Source of the DNA: Streptomyces aquilus
Lineage (GTDB): Bacteria > Actinomycetota > Actinomycetes > Streptomycetales > Streptomycetaceae
Direction: 5' to 3'
Length of the DNA: 64,000 nucleotides
Assembly: GCF_003955715.1 (NCBI RefSeq)
Contig: NZ_CP034463.1
Span: 7,006,001-7,070,000, forward strand
Under the pieces are notes generated by a model. It saw only the letters and a program-made list of their open reading frames with translations, did not search any database and was not told the origin of the DNA. Numbering within the stretch: the first letter of the stretch is position 1; the number at the start of each line of letters is the position of its first letter. Shown here in pieces: positions 16,276 through 24,238 of the stretch. The position numbers and the translations under genes are program-made.

Positions 16276-19122
16276 ATGCGAGCACCGGTGCAGAAGACGC
16301 GGCCACGTCGTACGAGCAAGCAGACGGCTCCCGCCGACACCACCTCCGCCCCCACCCCTGACGGGACCGTCGTGGGCAAGGGCCGCCCCACCCACGTACG
16401 CAACCGGCTCATCGTCGCCGTCGCCGTCGTGGCCGCCGCGATCGCCGGGGCCGGCGCGCCCTCCGTGCTCGCCGCCTCCCAGGACCTCAGCGACTCCCAG
16501 GACCTGGTGACGCTCGCCGAGCAGACCCAGAACGCGCTCGCCCTCGCGCACGCGCTCGCCGACGAGCGGGACGAGGTCACCTCGTACGTCGCCGCCGGCC
16601 GCCCCCGCTCCAAGGCGCCCTCCGAGCAGGACAGCACCCGCGTCGACCGGCAGGTCGAGGAGCTGCGCGCCGACACCGACACCCCGGCCGACCTGCGCGC
16701 CGACCTCGACGGGATCGCCGCCCTGCGCAGAGCGGCCCTCACCGGCAAGAGCACCGCCCTCGAAGCGCACGCCTCCTACTCGGCCACCATCACCGAGCTG
16801 CACCGCCTCGCCGAACAGCTGGCCGAGCAGCTGCCGCCCCGCGCGGGCTCCGGCGCCCACGCCCTCGCCGAGCTGGACTCCGCCGTCCAGCAGGCCGCCG
16901 CCACCCGCGGTCTGCTCCTCGCCGCCCTCAGCGTGCCGAGCGGCACCCAGACGGTCACCGACCCGATCACCGGCATCACCTCGACCGTCTCCACCACCTC
17001 CGAGGCCGACGCCAAGCAGCGCGACGCGCTCACCGAGGCCGCCCAGCAGGCCCGCGTCCGCTCCGACGCGGCCCTCGCCGACTTCAAGGAGACCGCGCCG
17101 AAGGAGACCAGCGCCCGCTACGACTCCACGGTCACCGGGCCCGAGGTCAACTCCGCCGAGAAGTACCTGGCCTCCCTCACCGACCAGCCCACCCTCTCCG
17201 ACGGCGAACTCGCCACCAGCGCCAAGAAGCTGGACGCCGCCCTCTCGGCCCGCGTCGAGCTCATGCGCGGCGTGGAGTCCGCGCTCTACAACCAGCGCAC
17301 CAAGGACCTCGCCCAGCTCCGGGACGACGACGTCACCGCCTGGGAGATCCGGATCGCGGTCCTCGGCGCCCTGATGCTGCTCGCCGTCGCCATCGCCACC
17401 GCCATGGCCCGCACCCTCACCCGCCCCCTCGCGGTCCTGCGCCTCGGCTCCGCCCGGCTGGCCACGGCGGCGGACCCGGCGGCCGAGGAACCCGTCAAGT
17501 TCACCGGCCGCAACGACGAGTTCGCCCAGGTCGTCCGCTCCGTCAACGCCCTGCACGCGCACGTCCTCGGCGTCCAGGGCCGCATCACCACCCTGGAAGC
17601 CGACCGCAAGCACCTCGTCGCCCAGCGTCAGAAGATGGCCGACGCGCGCGAGGAACTGCGCAGCGAACTCGCCGAGTCCGCGGCCCAGTTGGGCCGCCTC
17701 CGCGACAGCATCGGCGGCACCTTCGTCAACCTCGCGCTGCGCACCCTGGGCCTGGTCGAACGCCAACTGGCCGTCATCGAGGGCCTGGAGGAGCGCGAGC
17801 AGGACCCCGACCGGCTGGCCACCCTCTTCAAACTGGACCACTTCGCCACGGTCATGCGCCGCCACAGCGAGAACCTCCTGGTCCTCGCGGGCACGGAACA
17901 CGTCCAGCAGCACGCGGGCCCGGTCCCGCTGGTGGACGTCGTCCGGGCCGCGGTCAGCGAGATCGAACGCTACGAGCGGGTCCGCATCGCCGCCCTGCCC
18001 CCGCATGCGCACGTCGCGGGCTTCGCGGCCGACGACCTCTCCCACCTCCTCGCGGAGCTGATGGAGAACGCCACTTCCTTCTCCCCGCCGGACCTGCCCG
18101 TCGAGGTCTCCGGCTGGCTCCTGGAGAGCGGCGAGGTCATGCTCTCCGTCCAGGACGAGGGCATCGGCATGACCGAGGACCGCCTGACCCGCCTCAACAC
18201 CCGCCTCGCCGACTTCGACCCGGACTCCCCGTACGACCAGGAGGGCGAGGAGGGTCTCGGCCTCGGCCTCTACGTCGTCGCCCGCCTCGCCCACCGCCAC
18301 GGCGTCCGCGTCCGGCTGCGCGAGCAGAAGCAGGGTGGCATCGCGGCGGTGGTGGTCCTGCCGAAGCCGCTGCTGGCGGCGGCCCCCTCGGCCGCGGTCC
18401 CCGCGACCACCCCGTTCTCCGGCACGCCCCACACCTTCGCCCTCCCGGGCGCCGACGCCGAGGCCAACTCCAACGTCCTGCACGGCCGTTCGGAGACGGG
18501 CGACGCGCTGGTGGACCTGGCGGAGCAGGCGGTACGCAGCGCGGAGACGGCCCCGCAGGAAACCCCGTCGGAAACGACGATGGAACTCCTGGCCCCGGTA
18601 CCGGCACCCGCCGACGAACACCCTGCGCCCGCTGCCGAACACCCTGCGCCCGCTGCCGAACACCCGGCGCCCACCGCCGAACACCCGGCGCCCGCCGACG
18701 AACACCCCGCCACGGCCGCCGAACACCCTGCGCCCACCGAAGAGCACCCTGCGCCGGCCGCCGAACACCGCGCGGCCGCCGACGGCGAATCCGCCCCACA
18801 GGGGCCACCGGCAGGTGGGACCGAACCCGTCGAAGGCGAAGCCGAGACGGAACACACCCGCGCCGCCGACGAGGACCAGCTCACCGCGAAGGGCCTCCCC
18901 AAGCGCACCCCGAAGATCACGGCACCATCCGAACCGCCCCGCCAGCGCACCGCGTCCGTCGACGCCGAAGCCCTCCGCCGGAGGCTCGGCGGCTTCCGCC
19001 GGGGGGCGGAGGCCGGCTATCGCGACGTAGAAGCAGAGATCGCCGAACAGACGGGTCAGACGACGACGCCCGCACATGCCGAAGAAGCCACGGGGGGCAC
19101 TCCCGAGGAGGCAAGCAGTTGA
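16276..19122 (+). CDS. cvnA: CvnA-type nitrate-sensor-like histidine kinase (conservon)
   Basis: A 948-residue membrane histidine kinase, first gene of a conservon. A basic N-terminus precedes helix 1 (about 43-68); a long extracytoplasmic helical NIT-type sensor (about 69-350), helix 2 (about 356-378) and a HAMP/coiled-coil follow. The HATPase domain (about 540-700) has ELMENATSFSPP, DEGIGM and GEEGLGLGLYV; no canonical HisKA His box is evident, as is usual for CvnA. The tail is long, Pro/Ala-rich and contains eight 21-bp repeats. Conservons act as G-protein-linked sensory complexes at the membrane. The start may instead be the GTG at 16288, which has AGGA upstream. Confidence 0.9.
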   Translation: MRAPVQKTRPRRTSKQTAPADTTSAPTPDGTVVGKGRPTHVRNRLIVAVAVVAAAIAGAGAPSVLAASQDLSDSQDLVTLAEQTQNALALAHALADERDEVTSYVAAGRPRSKAPSEQDSTRVDRQVEELRADTDTPADLRADLDGIAALRRAALTGKSTALEAHASYSATITELHRLAEQLAEQLPPRAGSGAHALAELDSAVQQAAATRGLLLAALSVPSGTQTVTDPITGITSTVSTTSEADAKQRDALTEAAQQARVRSDAALADFKETAPKETSARYDSTVTGPEVNSAEKYLASLTDQPTLSDGELATSAKKLDAALSARVELMRGVESALYNQRTKDLAQLRDDDVTAWEIRIAVLGALMLLAVAIATAMARTLTRPLAVLRLGSARLATAADPAAEEPVKFTGRNDEFAQVVRSVNALHAHVLGVQGRITTLEADRKHLVAQRQKMADAREELRSELAESAAQLGRLRDSIGGTFVNLALRTLGLVERQLAVIEGLEEREQDPDRLATLFKLDHFATVMRRHSENLLVLAGTEHVQQHAGPVPLVDVVRAAVSEIERYERVRIAALPPHAHVAGFAADDLSHLLAELMENATSFSPPDLPVEVSGWLLESGEVMLSVQDEGIGMTEDRLTRLNTRLADFDPDSPYDQEGEEGLGLGLYVVARLAHRHGVRVRLREQKQGGIAAVVVLPKPLLAAAPSAAVPATTPFSGTPHTFALPGADAEANSNVLHGRSETGDALVDLAEQAVRSAETAPQETPSETTMELLAPVPAPADEHPAPAAEHPAPAAEHPAPTAEHPAPADEHPATAAEHPAPTEEHPAPAAEHRAAADGESAPQGPPAGGTEPVEGEAETEHTRAADEDQLTAKGLPKRTPKITAPSEPPRQRTASVDAEALRRRLGGFRRGAEAGYRDVEAEIAEQTGQTTTPAHAEEATGGTPEEASS
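18616..18783 (+). repeat. eight 21-bp tandem repeats in the CvnA tail
   Basis: Eight direct 21-bp units begin at 18616, 18637, 18658, 18679, 18700, 18721, 18742 and 18763. Each encodes a heptad related to EHPAPAA. Such in-frame minisatellites expand and contract by slippage, so the tail length probably varies between strains. The heptads have a Pro every two to three residues and are likely extended and flexible. Confidence 0.92.
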
Positions 19123-19628
19123 CCGCGCCCAGTACCTTCGGACTGAGCAGTGAAGCCCGCAACCTGCACTGGCTGCTGACGAACCTGGTCGAGGAGGTGC
19201 CGGGCATCCAGTCAGTAGCGGTGGTCTCATCGGACGGCCTGCTCCTGCTCTCCTCCGACCCCGGCCGAAACGACCAGGCCCGACGGCCCCGCGCCGCCGC
19301 CCCGAAGGGCCCGCGCGGATCGTCGGCCGACCTCGCCACCATCGTCTCCGGCATCGGCAGCCTCACCATCGGTGCCGCCCGGCTGATGGATTCCGGCCCG
19401 GTGAAGCACACGATGGTCGCGATGGACGAGGGCAGCCTGTTCGTGATGTCGATCAGCGACGGCTCGCTGCTCGGTGTGCACGGTTCAGCGGACTGCGACA
19501 TGAGCGTGGTGGCGTACCACATGGCCCTCTTCGTGGGCCGCGCCGGCCATGTCCTGACCCCCGAACTCCGCAGCGAGCTCCGAAAATCCCTGGAGAGCGA
19601 GAACGAGTCGGCAGGGAGCCCCCGATGA
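19119..19628 (+). CDS. cvnB: CvnB-type roadblock/LC7 domain protein
   Basis: A 169-residue roadblock/LC7 protein. NLHWLLTNLVEEVPGIQSVAVVSSDGLLLLSS is the usual strand-helix start, a basic loop (PRAAAPKG) interrupts, and GSLTIGAARL with MDEGSLFVMSI continues the fold. In conservons this protein binds the kinase and modulates the GTPase. The start is a TTG overlapping the cvnA stop as TTGA, with an excellent GAGGAGG seven bases upstream. It overlaps cvnC by 4 nt (ATGA), so the whole operon is translationally coupled. Confidence 0.92.
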   Translation: MTAPSTFGLSSEARNLHWLLTNLVEEVPGIQSVAVVSSDGLLLLSSDPGRNDQARRPRAAAPKGPRGSSADLATIVSGIGSLTIGAARLMDSGPVKHTMVAMDEGSLFVMSISDGSLLGVHGSADCDMSVVAYHMALFVGRAGHVLTPELRSELRKSLESENESAGSPR

Positions 19629-20032
19629 CCGATCGCCCCACCCTCCCCGTCCGCGGCGGCGACCGCAAACCCGCCCGCGTCCGCCCCTACTCGCTCACCG
19701 GCGGCCGTACCCGCTTCGGCCACGTCCTCCTCGTGGAGACGTTCGTGGCGGCGCTCGAAGCCCCCGAAGAGCGCAAGGAACTGACGAATGGTTCCCTCAA
19801 CACCCGGGTCATGCCGGAGATGCGGGCCATCGTCGAACTCTGCCGCCGCATGCGCACGGTGGCCGAGATCGCCGCGCTGCTGAAGATGCCGCTCGGCGTG
19901 GTCCGGGTGCTGCTCAGCGACCTCGCGGACCAGGGAAAGATCCGTGTGTACGGCACCGGCACCGGTCACGGCACCGGCCGTCCGGACCGCGCTCTGCTCG
20001 AAAGGGTGCTGAATGGACTCCGTCGTCTTTAG
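19625..20032 (+). CDS. cvnC: CvnC-type DUF742 protein
   Basis: A 135-residue protein of the DUF742 family. It has the PVRGGDRKPARVRPYSLTGGRTR segment near the N-terminus that is characteristic of the family, followed by a winged-helix-like region: ELCRRMRTVAEIAALLKMPLGVVRVLLSDLADQGKIRV. The fold looks DNA-binding, yet the family works with the conservon kinase and GTPase, where it is thought to mediate protein contacts. It starts in the ATGA overlap with cvnB and its last 20 bases overlap cvnD. Confidence 0.92.
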   Translation: MTDRPTLPVRGGDRKPARVRPYSLTGGRTRFGHVLLVETFVAALEAPEERKELTNGSLNTRVMPEMRAIVELCRRMRTVAEIAALLKMPLGVVRVLLSDLADQGKIRVYGTGTGHGTGRPDRALLERVLNGLRRL

Positions 20033-20699
20033 AGACACCGCCTTCGGAGACACCGCCTCCTCAGGCACCGCCTCCTCAGGCACCGCCTCCACAGGCACCG
20101 CCTTCGCGGAACCCGACGAGGACCTCAAGTCCTGGCAGACGGACCGCACCCGCGCCCCCATCGCCACGAAGATAGTCGTGGCCGGCGGCTTCGGCGTCGG
20201 CAAGACCACCCTCGTCACCGCCGTCTCGGAGATCACCCCGCTCCAGACGGAGGCGCTGATGACCGAGGCGAGCGAGGACACCGACGACCTCACCGCCACG
20301 CCCGGCAAGCTCACCACCACCGTGGCCATGGACTTCGGCCGCCTCACGCTCGACGACGACCTGGTGCTCTACCTGTTCGGGACGCCGGGCCAGCAGCGGT
20401 TCTGGTTCATGTGGGACGACCTGGTGCGCGGCGCGATCGGCGCGGTCGTGATGGCGGACACCCGGCGCCTGAAGGACTGCTTCCCGGCCCTCGACTACTT
20501 CGAGAGCTGCGGACTGCCGTACGTCGTCGCCGTCAACCACTTCGACGGCAGCGAGCTGTTCGAACCGGAGGACGTGCGGGAGGCGTTGACGATCCCGGCG
20601 CACATACCTGTAATGATCATGGACGCGCGCCGCCGGATCTCGGTGATCGAGACCCTCCTCTCCCTGGTCGGCCACGCCCTGGACGAAACCCCCGAGTAG
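20013..20699 (+). CDS. cvnD: CvnD-type small GTP-binding protein
   Basis: A 228-residue Ras-like GTPase of the actinobacterial conservon type. Motifs: G1 GGFGVGKTT (58-66), G3 GTPGQQRFW (123-131), and NHFD as the G4-like base-specificity motif. The GQQ after G3 resembles the MglA-like class. Residues 8-31 are a low-complexity Gly/Thr/Ala/Ser stretch encoded by 15-bp repeats that start inside the cvnC overlap. As the output element of the cvn system it switches between GDP and GTP states. The StyA-like gene follows by 25 bp and probably belongs to the same transcript. Confidence 0.92.
   Translation: MDSVVFRDTAFGDTASSGTASSGTASTGTAFAEPDEDLKSWQTDRTRAPIATKIVVAGGFGVGKTTLVTAVSEITPLQTEALMTEASEDTDDLTATPGKLTTTVAMDFGRLTLDDDLVLYLFGTPGQQRFWFMWDDLVRGAIGAVVMADTRRLKDCFPALDYFESCGLPYVVAVNHFDGSELFEPEDVREALTIPAHIPVMIMDARRRISVIETLLSLVGHALDETPE
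20028..20102 (+). repeat. five 15-bp tandem repeats at the start of cvnD
   Basis: Five units of 15 bp (20028-20042, 20043-20057, 20058-20072, 20073-20087, 20088-20102) share the core ACACCGCC or GCACCGCC. They encode repeated pentads such as SGTAS at the N-terminus of CvnD. Two middle units are identical, indicating recent slippage. Confidence 0.88.
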
Positions 20700-20724
20700 A
20701 ACCCACCAAGGAGTCACCACCCGC

Positions 20725-21972
20725 ATGCGGAAGATACTCGTCGTAGGAGCCGGTCAGTCCGGTCTCCAGCTGGCCCTCGGCCTCCAGTCGCACGGCTACG
20801 AGGTCACCCTGATGTCGAACCGGACGGCGGACGAGATCCGCTCCGGCCGGGTCATGTCGACGCAGTGCATGTTCCACACGGCACTGCAGCACGAGCGCGA
20901 TCTCCAGCTGAACTTCTGGGAGTCCCAGGCCCCGAAGATCGAAGGACTCGGCGTCTCGGTCGCGGCCCCCGGCTCGTGGGCCGAGGGCCCGGCCGCCCGT
21001 GCTATCGACTGGGTGGGCAGGCTCGACGGGTACGCGCAGTCGGTCGACCAGCGGGTGAAGATGGCCGGCTGGATGGAGACCTTCGCCCAGCGCGGCGGCC
21101 AGCTCGTCATCCACGGCGCGGCGGTCTCCGACCTCGACTACTTCTCCCGTACGTACGACCTCGTGCTGGTCTCGGCGGGCAAGGGCGAGCTGGTGTCGAT
21201 GTTCGGCCGGGACGCGTCCCGTTCGCCGTACAGCGAGCCGCAGCGCGCACTGGCCGTGTCGTACGTCCACGGCCTGGGCCCGCGTCCCGAGCACCCGGAC
21301 TACGACGCGGTCCGCTGCAACCTCGTCCCCGGCGTCGGCGAGCTGTTCGTCATGCCGACGCTCACCACCTCCGGCCGCGCCGACATCCTGTTCTGGGAGG
21401 GCATACCCGGCGGCCCGCTCGACGTCTTCAACGGCGTCAAGGACCCCGCGGAGCACCTCTCCCTGACCCTGGAACTCATGGAGCGGTACACGCCCTGGGA
21501 GTACGCGCGGGCCACGAAGGTCGAACTCACCGACGCGGGCGGCACCTTGGCCGGCCGCTACGCCCCGACGGTCCGCAACCCGATCGGCCGGCTCCCCGGC
21601 GGCGGACTGGTCCTCGGCGTCGCGGACGTCGTCGTCGCCAACGACCCGATCACCGGCCAGGGCTCCAACTCCGCCGCCAAGTGCGCGGCTTCCTACCTCG
21701 CCTCGATCCTGGAGCGCGGGGAGAAGGAGTTCGACGAGGAGTGGATGCAGGGCACGTTCGACCGCTACTGGGACACGGCCCGGCATGTCACCAAGTGGAC
21801 GAACGCGATGCTGGCCCCGCCGCCGGAGCACGTGCTCAACCTGATCGGCGCGGCAGGCCAGTTGCAGCCCGCCGCCGACCGCTTCGCCAACGCCTTCGAC
21901 GACCCGTCCGACTTCGAGAACTTCTTCTACGAGCCCGAGAAGACGGCGGCCTACCTGGCGTCCCTGTCCTGA
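20725..21972 (+). CDS. StyA-family FAD-dependent monooxygenase
   Basis: A 415-residue flavoprotein of the styrene-monooxygenase (StyA) type. It has an N-terminal dinucleotide-binding βαβ (ILVVGAGQSGLQLALGL), the early SNRTADEIRSGRV segment typical of StyA and its indole-epoxidising relatives, and a late FAD-ribityl-like region GVADVVVANDPITGQGSN. These two-component enzymes epoxidise alkenes or indole and need a separate flavin reductase, which is not encoded nearby. Its position directly after cvnD suggests coexpression with the conservon. AAGGAG lies 11 bases before the ATG. The last 22 bases overlap the convergent peptidase gene. Confidence 0.85.
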   Translation: MRKILVVGAGQSGLQLALGLQSHGYEVTLMSNRTADEIRSGRVMSTQCMFHTALQHERDLQLNFWESQAPKIEGLGVSVAAPGSWAEGPAARAIDWVGRLDGYAQSVDQRVKMAGWMETFAQRGGQLVIHGAAVSDLDYFSRTYDLVLVSAGKGELVSMFGRDASRSPYSEPQRALAVSYVHGLGPRPEHPDYDAVRCNLVPGVGELFVMPTLTTSGRADILFWEGIPGGPLDVFNGVKDPAEHLSLTLELMERYTPWEYARATKVELTDAGGTLAGRYAPTVRNPIGRLPGGGLVLGVADVVVANDPITGQGSNSAAKCAASYLASILERGEKEFDEEWMQGTFDRYWDTARHVTKWTNAMLAPPPEHVLNLIGAAGQLQPAADRFANAFDDPSDFENFFYEPEKTAAYLASLS

Positions 21973-23051
21973 CCCTGGCCCTGACCCTTGTCGGGGCGTA
22001 CGGCCCCCAGGATCGGGTGGGAAGCCAGGGGCGAGACCTTGACCTTCTCACCCGTTCTCGGGGCCTGCACGACCTGTCCGCCCCCCAGATAGATCGCCAC
22101 ATGGGTCGCCTTGGGGAAGTAGACCACCAGGTCGCCGGGGCGGAGCTCGCGCAGCGCAATCCGCGGCAACCGGGCCCACTGCTCCTGGCTGGTCCGGGGA
22201 ATGGGCCTGCCCGCATGTCCCCAGGCCTCGGACGTGAGCCCTGAACAGTCGTACGCCTCGGGCCCCTCGGCCCCCCACTCGTACGGCTTCCCGAGCTGCT
22301 GCACGGCGTACCGCACGGCCCGGTCCGCGGCCCGAGTCGGCTCGCCCGAGCCCGAGCCCTCGCCGTCGCTGTCGCTGTCACCCAGGGCGCCCGAGGTGAC
22401 GAGGTCCTCCTGGGCCGCCTCGACGTCCGTCCGCTCCAACTCGGCGACGGCGCCGAGCTGTTCCTCCGTCAGGGAGGCGAGCAGCTCCTCGACGTCGTCG
22501 AGCTTCTTCCGTACGGCGTCCCGGTCCTTCTTCTGCCGTACGGACAGGGTGAGTTGCCGGTCGAGCGCCGCGCGGGCCTGCCGGGCCAGGCCGTCGGCCT
22601 TCTTCTCGCTCCCCGTCAGTCGCCCCACGGTCTCGGCCCGCTCCCGCGCCAACTGCCCGATCACATGCCCCTGATCCAGCGCGTGCTGCGGATCACGGGC
22701 CAGGAGGAGGCGTACGTACGGCGAGATGTCGGTGCTGTTCTGGTACTGCTGCCGGGCCAGGCGCCCCGCCGCGCCCCGGCTGTCGTGGAGCGAGAGCCGG
22801 GCCCGCGCCAGCTGCACGTCGAGCCGGCGCACCTGAGCCCGCTGCTCCTTCAGTTTCTCCGCGGTGGCGTTGTACGTCTCGGTCGCCTCCTCGGCCTGCT
22901 GGTACAGCCGCTGAAGATCCGTCAGCAGTTCGGAGACGCTCCGCCCGCCGGGCGCGGGCGGCGCCGGTACGGCCGCCGCGGGCAAGGGCGCGAGGACGGT
23001 GCCGGCCGCCACCGCCGCCGTACACACCAGACGCAGAAGCCTTCCTGACAC
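21951..23051 (-). CDS. secreted NlpC/P60 cell-wall endopeptidase with coiled coil
   Basis: A 366-residue exported hydrolase. A signal peptide (1-27, ending PLPAAAVPA) is followed by a long coiled coil (about 38-215), a Ser/Asp/Gly linker and an NlpC/P60 domain (about 240-350). The latter has the catalytic Cys269 in YDCSGLT, His317 in THVAIYLG and a third polar residue near His345. It should cleave D-Glu-mDAP cross-link peptides of peptidoglycan, with the coiled coil acting as an autoinhibitory or protein-contact arm as in RipA/PcsB-like proteins. The GTG at 23051 has GGAGG seven bases upstream; longer starts lack a signal peptide at the N-terminus. Confidence 0.9.
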   Translation of the reverse strand: MSGRLLRLVCTAAVAAGTVLAPLPAAAVPAPPAPGGRSVSELLTDLQRLYQQAEEATETYNATAEKLKEQRAQVRRLDVQLARARLSLHDSRGAAGRLARQQYQNSTDISPYVRLLLARDPQHALDQGHVIGQLARERAETVGRLTGSEKKADGLARQARAALDRQLTLSVRQKKDRDAVRKKLDDVEELLASLTEEQLGAVAELERTDVEAAQEDLVTSGALGDSDSDGEGSGSGEPTRAADRAVRYAVQQLGKPYEWGAEGPEAYDCSGLTSEAWGHAGRPIPRTSQEQWARLPRIALRELRPGDLVVYFPKATHVAIYLGGGQVVQAPRTGEKVKVSPLASHPILGAVRPDKGQGQGQDRDAR

Positions 23052-23154
23052 GTCATCACCTCCGGAGCGCAGCAGCCCCTCTGCTCCGCACCGCGAGCAT
23101 GGGACGGCCGGTCGCGCTCCGCGCGCCGGACGTGCGCGGTTCGGCCCAATCACG

Positions 23155-23469
23155 TCACCCGTCGGTGTCGTCCGGCTTGCCGCCCGGCGTGGCGTCGGGC
23201 TTGGACCACGGCCACTTCAACCGTGACGGCCTGCCCTCGGGCTCGTACGCGTACTTCCACCCCTTCTGGAGCCCCAGCTTGCTCTGCCCGCGCGGCACCC
23301 GGCGGTAGATCAGCACGGTGGGCGGGCCGCCGTCCGGGTCCGGGACCGGGATGCGGTACTGCTTGGGCGGGTGCCCGGTCGGGCCGAGGAGGACCGGCAG
23401 GACACGGCCGTCCATGGGGCCGCCCTCGAAGGGGGTGTCTTCGCTCTTCACGGCACCAGTGTCAGCCAT
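23155..23469 (-). CDS. small conserved hypothetical protein
   Basis: A 104-residue hydrophilic protein I do not recognise. It contains RVLPVLLGPTGHPPKQYRIPVPDPDG, a YRRVPRG segment and a Trp/Lys-rich region (KGWKYAYEPEG, RLKWPWSKP) before an acidic end. There is no signal peptide or membrane helix. Its start overlaps the end of the upstream TetR gene by 8 bp, so the two form an operon. It may be a small regulator partner or enzyme accessory; nothing in the sequence decides this. Confidence 0.65.
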   Translation of the reverse strand: MADTGAVKSEDTPFEGGPMDGRVLPVLLGPTGHPPKQYRIPVPDPDGGPPTVLIYRRVPRGQSKLGLQKGWKYAYEPEGRPSRLKWPWSKPDATPGGKPDDTDG

Positions 23470-24109
23470 CCGCCGCGAGGGCCTGCACCAGCGCGGCCGT
23501 CTGGGGATCGCGTCCGGCCGTCACCGACAGCACGGCGACGAACTGCTCCACCAGCCAGTCCCGCAACTCGTCGACCGGCGGTTCCTTGTCGTCGTCGAGC
23601 CAGATCAGCGAGGCCGCCTCCACGGCCGTGATCCACATCCGTACGGTCATCCGCAGCCGCGAGCTGGGCTCGGTGACCCCGAGATGGCTGAAGATGTGCT
23701 GAGCGGCGGCTCGCCGTACGCCGTCCACGATGGCCGTCGTACGGGAGGTCTCGACGACACTGCCGCCCTGGAGCAGCGCGCTGAACCCGGCGTCGTGCTG
23801 GTCGACGAAGCCGAGGTAGCGGTCGAGGGCCCGGGAGAGGCGGTCGAGCAGCGGCCCCTCGGGAGGCTCGGCGAAGCACTGCTGGAGCTCTTCGGCGGCG
23901 GACCTGAGGGCGGCCTCGTAGAGCTGCTGCTTGCCGCCGGGGAAGTACCGGTAGACCAGAGGCCGGGACACCCCGGCCGCCTCCGCCACGTCGTCGAGGG
24001 AGACGTCCTCGGGGGCGCGGTGCGCGAAGAGGCCGAGAGCGGCCTCGAGGAGCTGGCTGCGGCGCTCCTCGACACTCAGACGGCGATAGGCGGGCGCGGC
24101 AGGGGTCAT
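23462..24109 (-). CDS. TetR-family transcriptional regulator
   Basis: A 215-residue regulator. The N-terminal helix-turn-helix (about 10-57) reads EERRSQLLEAALGLFA, VSLDDVAEAAGVSRPLVYRYFPGGKQQLYEAAL, the classical TetR pattern with the YRYF end. The remainder is a helical ligand and dimer domain with DRYLGFVDQHDAGFSALL. I started at the ATG at 24109 (MTPAAPAYRR) since the 43 additional upstream residues are of mixed composition and unlike the family. It is followed by the 104-residue gene and lies 129 bp from the AurF-like gene on the same strand, a possible target. Confidence 0.88.
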   Translation of the reverse strand: MTPAAPAYRRLSVEERRSQLLEAALGLFAHRAPEDVSLDDVAEAAGVSRPLVYRYFPGGKQQLYEAALRSAAEELQQCFAEPPEGPLLDRLSRALDRYLGFVDQHDAGFSALLQGGSVVETSRTTAIVDGVRRAAAQHIFSHLGVTEPSSRLRMTVRMWITAVEAASLIWLDDDKEPPVDELRDWLVEQFVAVLSVTAGRDPQTAALVQALAADG

Positions 24110-24238
24110 GGGTGCAGCGTAGTCGTGCGTCTGCGGGTGCGTCGTGGCTGGTCGCGCACTTCCCGGCCTGCCTCGCTGCACCCACCCAGGGGGCGCGGGG
24201 AACTGCGCGACCAGCCCCCGCCGGGCCGCACCCGACAC

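Noticed and set aside
18616..18783. CRISPR-like array
   Set aside because: The repeats are contiguous 21-bp coding units without spacers. The iterons at 58312-58536 are also not CRISPR. No cas genes are present.
16270..19230. A 986-codon minus-strand open frame opposite cvnA
   Set aside because: Shadow of the conservon kinase; the product is Gly/Arg/Val-rich with runs of repeats mirroring the 21-bp units and no motif.
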